From contig JAFAWY010000053.1 of the NCBI GenBank assembly GCA_019241525.1, forward strand, positions 1 through 42,517: DNA of 42,517 nucleotides, in the 5' to 3' direction. The DNA comes from Pseudonocardiales bacterium. Its GTDB lineage: Bacteria; Actinomycetota; Actinomycetes; Mycobacteriales; Pseudonocardiaceae. How positions within the stretch are numbered: position 1 is the stretch's first letter; every line of letters begins with the position of its first letter. A program made the translations under genes and the position numbers. Shown here piece by piece: positions 16,674 through 25,576 of the stretch. The notes beneath the pieces are model-generated. The model did no database searches. It saw only the letters and a list, made by a program, of their open reading frames with translations, and was not told the origin of the DNA.

Positions 16674-18452
16674 CTAGATCTTCCTCTCCTGTAACCACAT
16701 TTCCAGCAGGGCGACCTGCCATAAGGCATTGGATCCCAGCGTTGTCCGCTCAGTGTTGGGACTGGCAAGCATGCGATGCAACCAGTCCGGGCGGAAAAGA
16801 CCGCGATCCTTGGCCACCGGATCGGTCACGGCATCACGAACCCGGTCCAGCAACGATCCCGACAGGTGGCGGATGGCCGGTACCGGGAAGTACCCCTTGG
16901 GCCGATCGATGATCGTATCCGGGATCACACCACGGCTGGCTGCCTTCAGCACGCCCTTGCCCCCGCTGGCGAGCTTGAGCTCGGGCGGGCAGGCGGCGGC
17001 GAGTTCCACCAGCTCATGATCGAGGAACGGAACCCGCGCTTCGAGTGCCCACGCCATGGTCATGTTGTCCACCCGCTTGACCGGGTCATCGATCAGCATG
17101 ATCGTGGTATCCAGCCGCAACGCCGCATCCAGCGCGGTGTCAGCGCCCGGCGCGGCGAAGTGGCTGTCAATGAACGCCTGGCTGTGATCCCGGGTAAAGA
17201 AGTCACCGGCGGCCAGCCACTCGGGCTCCAGCAAATCGCTCATCGCGCTGTGCGGGCGGTCGACAAACACTGCCGCGTACGCTGCGGCGGCCTGCTCCCG
17301 CGGCACGTTGGCCAGCGGCGGGTACCAGTCGTAGCCGGCGAACACCTCGTCGGCTCCCTGCCCGGACTGCACCACGGTCACCGAGCGGGATACCTCCTGC
17401 GCCAGCAGGTAAAACGCGACGCAGTCATGGCTGACCATCGGTTCACTCATCGCCTCGATGGCCGCGTCCACCGCAGGCAGGAGACGATCCGAGGTGATCA
17501 TGATCTTCTGATGGTCGGTGCCGAAGTGCGCCGCGACCAGGTCGGAGTACTGGAATTCGTCCCCCGACTCCCCACCGGCAGCCTCGAACCCGACGCTGAA
17601 CGTGCGCAGCTGCTGGCCGCCCTCCGCGAGCAGCGCCACCACCAGGCTGGAGTCGATCCCACCGGAAAGCAGGATGCCCACCGGGACATCGGCCACCATG
17701 CGCCGCTCCACCGCCACCCGCAACGCAGCCAGCACTGCAGCCGGCCAGTCGGTGATATCGGAGCGGCGGGAGAACACCGGCCGCCAGTACTGGCGGTCTT
17801 CTTGACGGCCGTCGGGGTGCACGGTGCGGACCGTGGCCGGGGGCAGCTTGCTGACTCCGGCGAGGATCGTACGCGGAGCAGGCACGACGGAGTGGAAGCT
17901 CAGATAGTGGTGCAAGGCCACCGGATCGATCGAGGTATCCAGCCCACCTGCGGCAAGCAGCGCGGGCAACGTCGAGGCGAAGCGCAACCGGTTGCCGGTC
18001 TGGGTCAGGTACAGCGGTTTGATCCCGAGCCGGTCACGGCCGAGCACCAACCGGCCACTGTCGCGTTCGAGTACCGCGAAGGCGAACATGCCCAGGAAGT
18101 GATCCACGCAGCGGGTGCCCCACCGGTGATAGGCCTTGAGCAGTACCTCGCTGTCGGAATCGGAGAAAAACCGGTAGCCGGCGGCACGCAGCTGCGCACG
18201 CAGCTGGCGATAGTTGTAGATCAAGCCGTTGAACACCACGGTGAGCCCCAGCTCCGGATCCACCATGGGCTGCACCGCCCGATCGGACAGGTCGATGATC
18301 TTCAACCGGCGGTGTCCGAGCGCGGTGCACCCGCTTGCGTGGATGCCCCAGCCATCGGGGCCGCGGCGGCGCAGCGCGGCGGTCATGGTGGTGACCGCAT
18401 CGACGTCGGCCGGGACGTCGTCGAATCTGATCTCTCCGGTGATGCCGCACAT
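16674..18452 (-). CDS. Asparagine synthetase-like (NAGGN-type) amidotransferase
   Basis: Glutamine-dependent amidotransferase of 592 residues. It hydrolyses glutamine in an N-terminal Ntn domain and transfers ammonia to an adenylated carboxylate in a C-terminal synthetase domain. Start ATG 18452 makes Cys2 (MCGITGEIRF) the N-terminal nucleophile after Met removal; a strong RBS (AAGGAG) precedes it. Key elements are RRGPDGWG, NGLIYNYRQLR, the PP-loop SGGIDSS (about 262-268), SGQGADEVFAGYDWY and RVPFLDHELVE. Overall pattern fits the trio-type amidotransferases (TIGR03104) of N-acetylglutaminylglutamine amide synthesis more than housekeeping AsnB. It follows the ligase/ATP-grasp gene by 13 bases. 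Its likely substrate is a product of that ligase, not free aspartate; this is inference from context. Confidence 0.9.
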   Translation of the reverse strand: MCGITGEIRFDDVPADVDAVTTMTAALRRRGPDGWGIHASGCTALGHRRLKIIDLSDRAVQPMVDPELGLTVVFNGLIYNYRQLRAQLRAAGYRFFSDSDSEVLLKAYHRWGTRCVDHFLGMFAFAVLERDSGRLVLGRDRLGIKPLYLTQTGNRLRFASTLPALLAAGGLDTSIDPVALHHYLSFHSVVPAPRTILAGVSKLPPATVRTVHPDGRQEDRQYWRPVFSRRSDITDWPAAVLAALRVAVERRMVADVPVGILLSGGIDSSLVVALLAEGGQQLRTFSVGFEAAGGESGDEFQYSDLVAAHFGTDHQKIMITSDRLLPAVDAAIEAMSEPMVSHDCVAFYLLAQEVSRSVTVVQSGQGADEVFAGYDWYPPLANVPREQAAAAYAAVFVDRPHSAMSDLLEPEWLAAGDFFTRDHSQAFIDSHFAAPGADTALDAALRLDTTIMLIDDPVKRVDNMTMAWALEARVPFLDHELVELAAACPPELKLASGGKGVLKAASRGVIPDTIIDRPKGYFPVPAIRHLSGSLLDRVRDAVTDPVAKDRGLFRPDWLHRMLASPNTERTTLGSNALWQVALLEMWLQERKI

Positions 18453-18465
18453 CAGCAAGCTCCTT

Positions 18466-21012
18466 TCACCGCAGGATCCAGGTGTCCTTGGCGCCGCCGC
18501 CGCGCGAGGAGTTGACGATCATGCTGCCGTGGCAGGCGACCCGGGTCAGAGCGGCCGGCGGCACCTCAGCCCGTTCACCGAGCAGCACGAACGCGCGCAG
18601 GTCGATCGCGCGCGGTTCCAGACAGTCGCCCGCGAACGTGGGATGCGTGGACAGGGAAATCAAGTCCTGAGCGACCCAGTTCTCCGGGTGCGCCCGGACG
18701 GCGGTGGCGAGTTCGGCCAACTCTGACCGGTCGGCAGCCGGTCCGATAACGACGCCGTGCCCACCGGAGCCGTCCACCGGCTTGAGCACCAGCTCGTCGA
18801 GCCGGTCCAGCACGTGGACAAGCTGCAGCGGGTCGGCGCAGGGATAAGTCGGCACCTGGGGGAGTAGCGGCTGTTCACCCAGGTAGTACGTGATCATGTC
18901 GGGCACGTAGGCATAGACGCGTTTGTCGTCGCCGAGCCCGTTGCCCAGCGCGTTGAGCAAGCTCACCCGGCCATCAGCCAGGGCCGCGCAGATCGCGGGC
19001 CCGATGCGCCGGCCGTCCGCCCCGGTCGCCTCGAGCAGGGTCTGCTCGTCGAGCCGCCGGTAGAGCACGCACAGCCGCTGATCCCCGGCGTACACCCCGC
19101 TATCGGTAACGGTCAGTTCTGCCGGGGTCACCAGCCGCAGACCCATCTGGTCGGCCAGCAGCTGATGCTCGTAGAAAGCGGCGTCGATCGGGCCGGCGCT
19201 GAGCACGGCGATCGTGTCGTCACAGGCGCCTTCCGGAACTGCAGCCAGCAGCGTCTTGCGCAGCAGTTCGGGCACCCCTTCCAGGGGAACGACGCCGGCG
19301 GGTGGCTCCAGAGCGGGTAACACACTGCGCACCAGCCGCCGGCTGGTCATCGCGTACCCGATGCCCGAAGGCACCCGCAGGTTGTCTTCGAGGACCAGCC
19401 AGCGGTGGGCGCTGTCACGTACCAGATCGATACCGCTGACGGCGGCCCGTACCGTGTCTGGAGCCGCCAACGCCCCCAAACGGCTCCAGCCAGGCGAACT
19501 GTCGACCACCGACGCCGGTAACACCCCATCCCGGATGGCCGACCGCCGGCCGTAGGCGTCATGCAGGAACGCCTCCAGCGCACACACCCGCTGGATCAGA
19601 CCCGGCGTCAGCATCGCCCAGTCCTCGGCGGTCACGATGCGCGGTACCAGATCCAGCGGGAACAGCCGATCCGGCTCGTCGTCGGACACCCGGAACGTCA
19701 CACCCCGAGCCCGCTGCTCGGTGTGCATGGCAGCAACCGCTGCATTCATGCCCGGTGCCCCCAACCGGTCGAGTGCTCGGAACAGCCACCCGTAGTGCGG
19801 CACCACGCGACCGCCTACCTCGACTGCCTCGTCGTAACCGGAACACCGGTATCCATTGAGCAAAGCCGGCGTTACCGGCACCGTGATGGGTGGGGTGCGG
19901 GGCAGCGATTCTCCGCGGGTCAGCGCCAGCAGATCGCGCACCACGTCGGTGAGCTCACCGCGCCGGCCGAACGTCCGGCGCTGGCGAGCTGCTGAGCTGC
20001 CCGCGGCAAGCGAGCGCTTGGACAGCTCAGCGACCTGCTTCCAGTCGCCGAAAGCATCCAGCTCCGGTCGCAACTCGCTGACCAGGCGTTCGATCAGCAG
20101 CGATGGCGGCACGAGAACCGGCCTGCCGTTACCAGCAAGGTCGACAAGGTCCCCCTCCAACCCAGACCGGGCGGCCCGCCAGGTCGCCGCCCGCAGCAGC
20201 TCATGGCGGATCTGGGGAAACGGCTTGCCTTCCTCGACCCATCCGCGGGCCCGCTGCACCAGCGCCCGGAACAATCCGGCGATGAGCACGACGTCATCCA
20301 CCATCGGGCAGGCATCACAGATCCGCAATTCGACGGTGGGCAGGTGCGACGACGGGCGGATGTCGAAATACACCATGCCGGGGTCGCTGATCGTTCCGGA
20401 GGTAACCAGGTCAGCCACCATGGCGTCGTAGTCGGCGGCGTTGCGCATGGGCCCTGGTGGCCCGGCGGTTGGCCAGCGCTGCCAGACCATGCAGCGGTAG
20501 CTGGCGTAGCCGCTGTCGATCCCGCGCCAGTACGGTGAACTGGCCGACAGCGCAAGGAACAGCGGTAGGTAAGGCGACACGTGCTGCACCACGGCAACCG
20601 CGACGTCCCGATCGGGCACGTCGACGTGCACCTGAGCGCCGCAGATGTGCTGCTCCCGGACCAGCATCTGGTACTCGTGCTGCATCCGCTCGTAGCGCGC
20701 GCCCGCCGAGATGTTCGTGCCGACCAGGTCCACCAGCGGGACAGCGCCGGCTGCCACCACGCCCAGCCCGAGTGGATCAGCCACTTCGGTCAACCGGCGG
20801 CGCAGCCGGCACAACTCCGCCCGCAGCTCGTCGAGGCTCTCACACGGCAACGTGTTGGCCTCAACCAGCGACCGCTGCAGCTCGGGAAAGAAAGAATCGC
20901 CCTCCAACTGCGCGAGCATGGCATCGACAGCCGGCGTGGCTTCGCACGTCTGCAGATCGACGAGGTGAAACTCCTCCTCAACACCGATACGCGGGATCGC
21001 AAAACTACCCAT
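18466..21012 (-). CDS. Carboxylate-amine ligase (GCS2)/circularly permuted ATP-grasp fusion
   Basis: An 848-residue fusion of two ATP-dependent ligases. Residues 1 to about 355 are a glutamate-cysteine ligase type 2 (YbdK-like) domain: GVEEEFHLVD (10-19), QVHVDVPDRD and the metal-site-like RPSSHLPTVELRICDA. Residues about 375-848 are a circularly permuted ATP-grasp domain: HYGWLFRALDRLG, DLVPRIVTAEDW, LEDNLRVPSGIGYAM (about 538), NALGNGLGDDKRVYAYVPDM, LVLKPVDGSGGHG and the terminal NSSRGGGAKDTWIL. Both halves look intact. Together they could form two amide bonds in sequence. The ATG at 21012 has only a weak AGG upstream. It leads an operon with the amidotransferase and S9 peptidase and lies 117 bases downstream of the heme peroxidase. 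The product is unknown. Confidence 0.9.
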   Translation of the reverse strand: MGSFAIPRIGVEEEFHLVDLQTCEATPAVDAMLAQLEGDSFFPELQRSLVEANTLPCESLDELRAELCRLRRRLTEVADPLGLGVVAAGAVPLVDLVGTNISAGARYERMQHEYQMLVREQHICGAQVHVDVPDRDVAVAVVQHVSPYLPLFLALSASSPYWRGIDSGYASYRCMVWQRWPTAGPPGPMRNAADYDAMVADLVTSGTISDPGMVYFDIRPSSHLPTVELRICDACPMVDDVVLIAGLFRALVQRARGWVEEGKPFPQIRHELLRAATWRAARSGLEGDLVDLAGNGRPVLVPPSLLIERLVSELRPELDAFGDWKQVAELSKRSLAAGSSAARQRRTFGRRGELTDVVRDLLALTRGESLPRTPPITVPVTPALLNGYRCSGYDEAVEVGGRVVPHYGWLFRALDRLGAPGMNAAVAAMHTEQRARGVTFRVSDDEPDRLFPLDLVPRIVTAEDWAMLTPGLIQRVCALEAFLHDAYGRRSAIRDGVLPASVVDSSPGWSRLGALAAPDTVRAAVSGIDLVRDSAHRWLVLEDNLRVPSGIGYAMTSRRLVRSVLPALEPPAGVVPLEGVPELLRKTLLAAVPEGACDDTIAVLSAGPIDAAFYEHQLLADQMGLRLVTPAELTVTDSGVYAGDQRLCVLYRRLDEQTLLEATGADGRRIGPAICAALADGRVSLLNALGNGLGDDKRVYAYVPDMITYYLGEQPLLPQVPTYPCADPLQLVHVLDRLDELVLKPVDGSGGHGVVIGPAADRSELAELATAVRAHPENWVAQDLISLSTHPTFAGDCLEPRAIDLRAFVLLGERAEVPPAALTRVACHGSMIVNSSRGGGAKDTWILR

Positions 21013-21129
21013 GCCTGGTCACGCTAGGCGACTGTTGTTACCGCTACTTTGCCTGGCGTCAGGCTTTCCTCGTGCTGCCGAACACGAATGAGGACGCCAA
21101 GCAGCCAGCGAACAGTCGGGACAGGGCCA

Positions 21130-22719
21130 CTACTGCCCGCGGCTGGCTGGGTCCACCCTGGCCCAGCGGAGCAAATCAGTGATCGTGAATGTGCCGGGAG
21201 CCTGCCTGGGTAGCGACGGCCGGAAGCCGGTGTTGAGGTAGGAAGACGAGTCGAGCTGGAGCAGACCGATGATCGCCTCCGCGACGATCCTGCCCCCCAC
21301 GGGGCCCAGCTGCGCGCCGTTGTGGAAGACGCTGGCCTCGCGCAGGATGTAGTACCACAGCGGGGTGCTGGCATCCAGGCCCAGGCGGTATTTCCGCAGC
21401 TCGGGGAAGTGCTCGGAGCCGAGCACCGGTGATCCCGTCGATGCGGCGATGCGCTGGCCCGATGGCATCGACCAGGTCAGGTGCCGCAGCAGGGTGCGCT
21501 GCGGTAGCGCGGTCGGCCCGTTGTGGCTAGGAATGGCCGCCAGCGGCAAGCGGAACAGCGGTGAGGAGATATTGGTGTCGATCAGCTTGTTCGGCCGGAC
21601 GTGCTGAGTCTGATCGCCGCCGAAGTCGAAGAAGGTCTGCCAACCGACGAACCGCCGCCGGGCCCGCGCTCCACCGCGCAAGTCGACCGGGTCGTCCTGG
21701 TGCTCGCCGGCCGGATCGAAGATGAACCCGAAAAATGCGGGCGCACCGGTGGCCGGATTGCCGCCAGGATCGCCGTGCAGGTTCACCCGGTAGGAAGGCC
21801 GGACAATGCTGTGCCCGAACCGGTAGGCACCGGTTTGAAATTCCACCGGCATGCTCGGCTTGGTGAAGCGGTACCAGCGCCGACCGTTGCGCAGGATGTC
21901 ATCCACCAGCGAGTGCCCGACGACCTGTGGCAGGAACTGGTTCACCACGATCCACTGCCAGTGCAGCGTGATCAGGCGCCGGCTATCGGCGAAGGCGTCA
22001 CCGGGCCGGTGGTCGGCCCGGTGCGCATCCACGGCCCGGTTGTGGGCCAGCAGGAACGCCGCGTGCAGGCCCGCGACGATGAGGTTCTCGTCATTGCGCG
22101 GGTCAGCGATGACCGCGGTCATATCCCGGTTGCGGGGCAGGTCTTCGAATAGCCCACCACTTTCCACCCGCAGCTTGGCGCGGTCGGATGCCTCGTACAG
22201 GTGCGGGCTGACCGCCGGCCCGCCACCGTAGATCGAGTCGAGATCGAACGTGGGAACCCGGGTGTTGGGAGTCGCCGCGGGGTCGGCAACCACGCCTAAC
22301 CGGGAGGTGTTGTCAAAGGTGATGTCGTGGTCGAGGAATTGCCCGAGAAACGTCGTGCCCGCGGTCATGTGGTGGACGTCTTGGTCGCGATTTCTCGGAC
22401 TGAGTTCCGGGTTGGTGATCAGCCGTACCGGTCCTTGGTTCAACGGATCTGCAGCATCCAACAATCCACCAGGCTTGCCGATATCGATCATCGCATCACG
22501 GACCGCCGAGGATCGCGGATCGGCGAAAGCGGGAAGCTGGAACATCCGGCTGAATCGGGGATCCGGCGCCGAGTTGGGCACCGGTCCCTCCACTTTCTCG
22601 GCATGCGCTTCCACGTTGTTCAATACCAGCGCACCGACCGTACCGACCCCAAGCCCGGTAAGAAATCGACGCCTGCCGATCCCACACCGATCTACCAGTT
22701 CATTACCCGATCTGGACAT
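21130..22719 (-). CDS. Tat-exported heme peroxidase (animal/cyclooxygenase superfamily)
   Basis: A 529-residue peroxidase-cyclooxygenase superfamily protein. The N-terminus has a twin-arginine signal (GRRRFLTGLG, R16-R18) followed by a hydrophobic stretch, so it is predicted to be exported folded. It has the distal motif GQFLDHDITFD with H131 and the adjacent D132 (heme-linking/calcium region), the catalytic-type R208 in ADPRNDEN, AFLLAHNRAVD, and the proximal heme ligand H303 in YRFGHSIV. All key residues are present. ATG 22719 has CGGAG upstream. It would oxidise halides, phenols or lipids with peroxide. It precedes the ligase operon on the same strand and might be its first gene, though the 117-base gap allows an independent promoter. 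Confidence 0.92.
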   Translation of the reverse strand: MSRSGNELVDRCGIGRRRFLTGLGVGTVGALVLNNVEAHAEKVEGPVPNSAPDPRFSRMFQLPAFADPRSSAVRDAMIDIGKPGGLLDAADPLNQGPVRLITNPELSPRNRDQDVHHMTAGTTFLGQFLDHDITFDNTSRLGVVADPAATPNTRVPTFDLDSIYGGGPAVSPHLYEASDRAKLRVESGGLFEDLPRNRDMTAVIADPRNDENLIVAGLHAAFLLAHNRAVDAHRADHRPGDAFADSRRLITLHWQWIVVNQFLPQVVGHSLVDDILRNGRRWYRFTKPSMPVEFQTGAYRFGHSIVRPSYRVNLHGDPGGNPATGAPAFFGFIFDPAGEHQDDPVDLRGGARARRRFVGWQTFFDFGGDQTQHVRPNKLIDTNISSPLFRLPLAAIPSHNGPTALPQRTLLRHLTWSMPSGQRIAASTGSPVLGSEHFPELRKYRLGLDASTPLWYYILREASVFHNGAQLGPVGGRIVAEAIIGLLQLDSSSYLNTGFRPSLPRQAPGTFTITDLLRWARVDPASRGQ

Positions 22720-23055
22720 TGAGGGCTCCGGGATGATTAATTTGGTGGATTAGATTTTTGCGGTATGCGCAAAATGCCGTCAAATTAGGTAAATCAGGGG
22801 AGGGCGCAACGTCAGCGTGGCACAGCGCGCGCGAGTTGATCTCATACTTCCAACCCCCAGTGCGTGACGGCGGGTGCCGATCGGCGTCGGCTCGGCACTG
22901 TGCTTGTCGCTAACACGTGGCGTAACGTTTCATAACAATACGTGATCAACAGGCGGGCTCACCGCAACCCACGCTGGCGAGTAAGGTGCTTGCGGTACAG
23001 GCGCTGGAGGTTTTCGTCGAACGTGTACCGGCAAGGTCGAGGTAGACCAGCCACG
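22720..23055. other. Divergent intergenic region, no gene recognised
   Basis: About 335 bases between the heme peroxidase (minus) and the GGDEF-EAL gene (plus). It is comparatively A+T-rich at both ends. A GTG at 22942 opens a frame continuous with the downstream gene, but the added 38 residues are Arg-rich and without RBS, so I treat them as untranslated leader. TTTCATAACAATACG near 22928-22942 could contain a plus-strand -10. No palindrome stands out. Confidence 0.4.
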
Positions 23056-25215
23056 ATGTCCCGCCCAGATCGGCAAGCGTTCGCCCGGCGATGGGCCGAC
23101 GCGATCACCGGCACGAGTTACGTGTCGATGGAACGCGATGAGCTCATCGCACACCTCGCCGGGCTGGTCGACCGTCTGGTTGCGGCAGTGCTGGTCCGCG
23201 AGCTCGATCCGGACGCCGGCAACCGTATCGGCGCTGGACTTGTCGCCACGCACTTCACGAGTACCGACACGCTCGGTAAGACGCTCGCGCTGATCCTGGA
23301 AGGGTTGCCGGATCTTCTGCGCGGCGCAGTACCAGAAGCCGCAGACGTCGCGATCGAGGCCTGCATCGCCCAGCTGACCGGCGACATCGCAGCGGGTTAC
23401 GCCAGTGCGCTACGTGAGCGCAGCCTCGATGAGCAGGACGAGATCTACCGCGCAGCGCTGCGCGCGCGCAGGCAGGCCGAACAGGCGTTGGCGTCCAACG
23501 AGGCTCGGTTCCGGCAGGTGTTCTATTCCTCTCCGGTAGGCGTCGCGATCTGCGAGCCCAGCGGAGAGATCATCCAGTGCAACCGGTCGCTGGAGGACAT
23601 CCTCGACTACGCCCCGGGGGAACTCGTGGGGCGCGATCTGAGCGAGCTGTTCTCGCCAGGTGATCGCTCTGCCATGCGCGAGCGTTATTTCGACCTCATC
23701 GCCGGGCGGCTTCCGCGGTTACGGGGCCGCTTCCCGTTGCGCCGGGTCGACGGTGAGCCGGTCTGGGCCAACCTGGACACGTCGGTGTTGCCTGATGCCC
23801 AGGCCGAGCCCAGATACGTCGTAACGATGGTCGATGACATCACTGACTTGCAGTTGCTCGAGCAGCGGCTGCAGCACCAGACGCTGTACGACCTGCAGAC
23901 CGGCCTACCGAACCGGCAGTTCCTGCTGACTCACCTGGAGGCGGTACTCGCCCGGTTTGAGCCGTCAGCCACTGTCACGCTGTTGCACCTGGATCTGGAC
24001 GGCTTTTCGGCGATCAACGATGGCCTGGGTTACGGCGCAGGCGATGAACTGCTCGACGTCGTGGCGCGCCGGCTGGAAGGCGTGATCGCGGACCGTCCGG
24101 GCATGGTGGCCCGGCTTGGCGCCGACGAGTACGCAATCTTGCTGGAGCCCTCCGGGGAAAACAGCGCTTCCGCACCTGACATCGGAGTGCTCGCCGAGAG
24201 CATCAATACCGAACTGGCTGAGCCGCACTACATCGACGACGTCGGCATCGCGCTGACCGCGACGATCGGTATCGCACAGCTGCCGGTCGGCAAGTGCCGG
24301 CCCGAGGAGTTGATGCGCGCCGCCGGCGTGACCCTGCGCCGGTTACGCAACCAGGGCACCCGGCAATGGGCGCGGTATGACCCCGACACCGATCGTGCCG
24401 AGCGCGTGAAGCTCCAGCTGGCCGCGGCGCTGCCTGGTGCGCTGGAAAACGGCCAGCTGCAGATCACCTACCAACCAGTGGTCACCTTGGCTGATCACCA
24501 CCTGGTGGCCGTGGAGGCAACTCTGAGCTGGGACCACCCGCAGTTCGGCCGGCTGTCTCACGAGCGCTGCGCGCGTGCCGCCGAGCGGACGGGGGCCAGC
24601 TACGCGCTCGGCCGGTGGCTGCTCGAGACCGCGGCACGGCAGGCGACCACCTGGCGCCAGCAGAGGACGACTGTGCCACCGATCGCGGTGAACCTGTCCC
24701 TGGCACAGGCTCAGGATCCGGATTTAGTCGCCACTGTGACCGCAGTCCTCGCCGAGACCGGCCTGCCGGCGGCCCAATTGGAGTTACGCGCGCCAGTTGC
24801 CGCGATCCGCACTGACGGCGGGGAATTTGCCGGCAGCGGTGGCGGTGAAAGCGGCGCGCAGGCCGAGGACAACCTTCGGGTGTTGCGTGAACTCGGCATC
24901 CGCACCGGCCTTGACGACTTCGCCGGGGGCATCGGTGCGTTGCGCTGCGTGGCAGAACTGTCGCCGCTCACCGTGCGTCTTGCCGCGCTGATGGTGGCCG
25001 GACATGGCCTGGGCCCGGTCCTGTCTGAGGCGGCCCACACCGCGGTGCGCTTGGTCCGGGTTGCTGGTGCCAATGTGATCGCCTACCCGACGGACAGCGG
25101 TGAGCAGGCTGCCTACTACGGCTCCATCGGGGCCAACTGGGCGGTGGGTGCGCTGTTCGGCGCACCGGGCCCACCCCAGGGCATCGAGGCGCTGCTCGCT
25201 GCGCAGGCCAGCTGA
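23056..25215 (+). CDS. PAS-GGDEF-EAL protein with degenerate catalytic motifs
   Basis: A 719-residue cytoplasmic protein built like a c-di-GMP regulator. Residues 1-140 are a helical sensor region (FARRWADAITGTSYVSMERDE) of actinobacterial type. A PAS domain follows (about 148-270, SNEARFRQVFYSSPVGVA). The GGDEF-like domain has HLDLDGFSAINDGLGYGAGDELL, but its signature is GADEY (355-359). The EAL-like domain has E487-A-T in place of Glu-Ala-Leu. It keeps NLS and LDDFAGGIGAL but lacks the catalytic Glu after the NLS segment (LELRAP), the Lys of the KID motif and the distal Glu. I infer a dead phosphodiesterase and a weak or dead cyclase, perhaps a c-di-GMP or GTP sensor. ATG 23056 is chosen by family start; the RBS is poor. 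Confidence 0.88.
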   Translation: MSRPDRQAFARRWADAITGTSYVSMERDELIAHLAGLVDRLVAAVLVRELDPDAGNRIGAGLVATHFTSTDTLGKTLALILEGLPDLLRGAVPEAADVAIEACIAQLTGDIAAGYASALRERSLDEQDEIYRAALRARRQAEQALASNEARFRQVFYSSPVGVAICEPSGEIIQCNRSLEDILDYAPGELVGRDLSELFSPGDRSAMRERYFDLIAGRLPRLRGRFPLRRVDGEPVWANLDTSVLPDAQAEPRYVVTMVDDITDLQLLEQRLQHQTLYDLQTGLPNRQFLLTHLEAVLARFEPSATVTLLHLDLDGFSAINDGLGYGAGDELLDVVARRLEGVIADRPGMVARLGADEYAILLEPSGENSASAPDIGVLAESINTELAEPHYIDDVGIALTATIGIAQLPVGKCRPEELMRAAGVTLRRLRNQGTRQWARYDPDTDRAERVKLQLAAALPGALENGQLQITYQPVVTLADHHLVAVEATLSWDHPQFGRLSHERCARAAERTGASYALGRWLLETAARQATTWRQQRTTVPPIAVNLSLAQAQDPDLVATVTAVLAETGLPAAQLELRAPVAAIRTDGGEFAGSGGGESGAQAEDNLRVLRELGIRTGLDDFAGGIGALRCVAELSPLTVRLAALMVAGHGLGPVLSEAAHTAVRLVRVAGANVIAYPTDSGEQAAYYGSIGANWAVGALFGAPGPPQGIEALLAAQAS

Positions 25216-25216
25216 G

Positions 25217-25576
25217 TTAAGCGCTGCAGGCGGTGTCGATCTCGGCATCGCGTGCTTGGACGGCATCGAAGGGTTGGCCGGGGCCCCCGACGATGTTCTC
25301 TTCGGCGAGGTACGCGATCACCCGCTTGAGGAGCTCGTTTTCCCGCTCCAGACGCCGCTTATCCCTACGCAACTGCGCGAGTTCACGTTTCTCCGCACTG
25401 GTCAACCGCGAATCGCTTCCGTTGTCGTCGACGTCGGCCTGCACCACCCACCGGCGCAGGCATGACTCGCTGATCTGCAACTGCCGGGCTACCAGGGCGA
25501 TCGGTCGATCGCCGCGACGAGCCAGCTCTACCGCTCGCCGGCGGAACTCCGGCGGGTGAGGCGTGGGCACGATCAT
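25217..25576 (-). CDS. Orphan IS3-type transposase OrfA-like protein
   Basis: A 119-residue protein with the OrfA architecture of IS3-family elements. It has a helix-turn-helix (PPEFRRRAVELARRGDRPIA, then QISESCLRRWV) followed by a leucine-zipper helix (LRRDKRRLERENELLKRVIAYLAEENI). ATG 25576 has GGGAGAG upstream. In an intact IS3 element a DDE-type OrfB would follow in the next frame, but the plus-strand GGDEF-EAL gene ends one base away, so no OrfB fits. The C-terminal 25 residues (after AEENI) are not IS3-like. I see no terminal inverted repeats. It is a remnant or a domesticated DNA-binding protein. Confidence 0.75.
   Translation of the reverse strand: MIVPTPHPPEFRRRAVELARRGDRPIALVARQLQISESCLRRWVVQADVDDNGSDSRLTSAEKRELAQLRRDKRRLERENELLKRVIAYLAEENIVGGPGQPFDAVQARDAEIDTACSA

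Noticed and set aside
14895-18515. Long plus-strand ORFs of 508 and 579 codons antisense to the peptidase and amidotransferase
   Set aside because: They mirror well-identified genes, have no family motifs or RBS, and arise from high third-position GC. The same applies to long ORFs antisense to katA, selD/phosphoribosyltransferase, the symporter and pckG.
22942-23055. 38-residue N-terminal extension of the GGDEF-EAL protein from GTG 22942
   Set aside because: Arg-rich, no RBS, and the family N-terminus fits ATG 23056.
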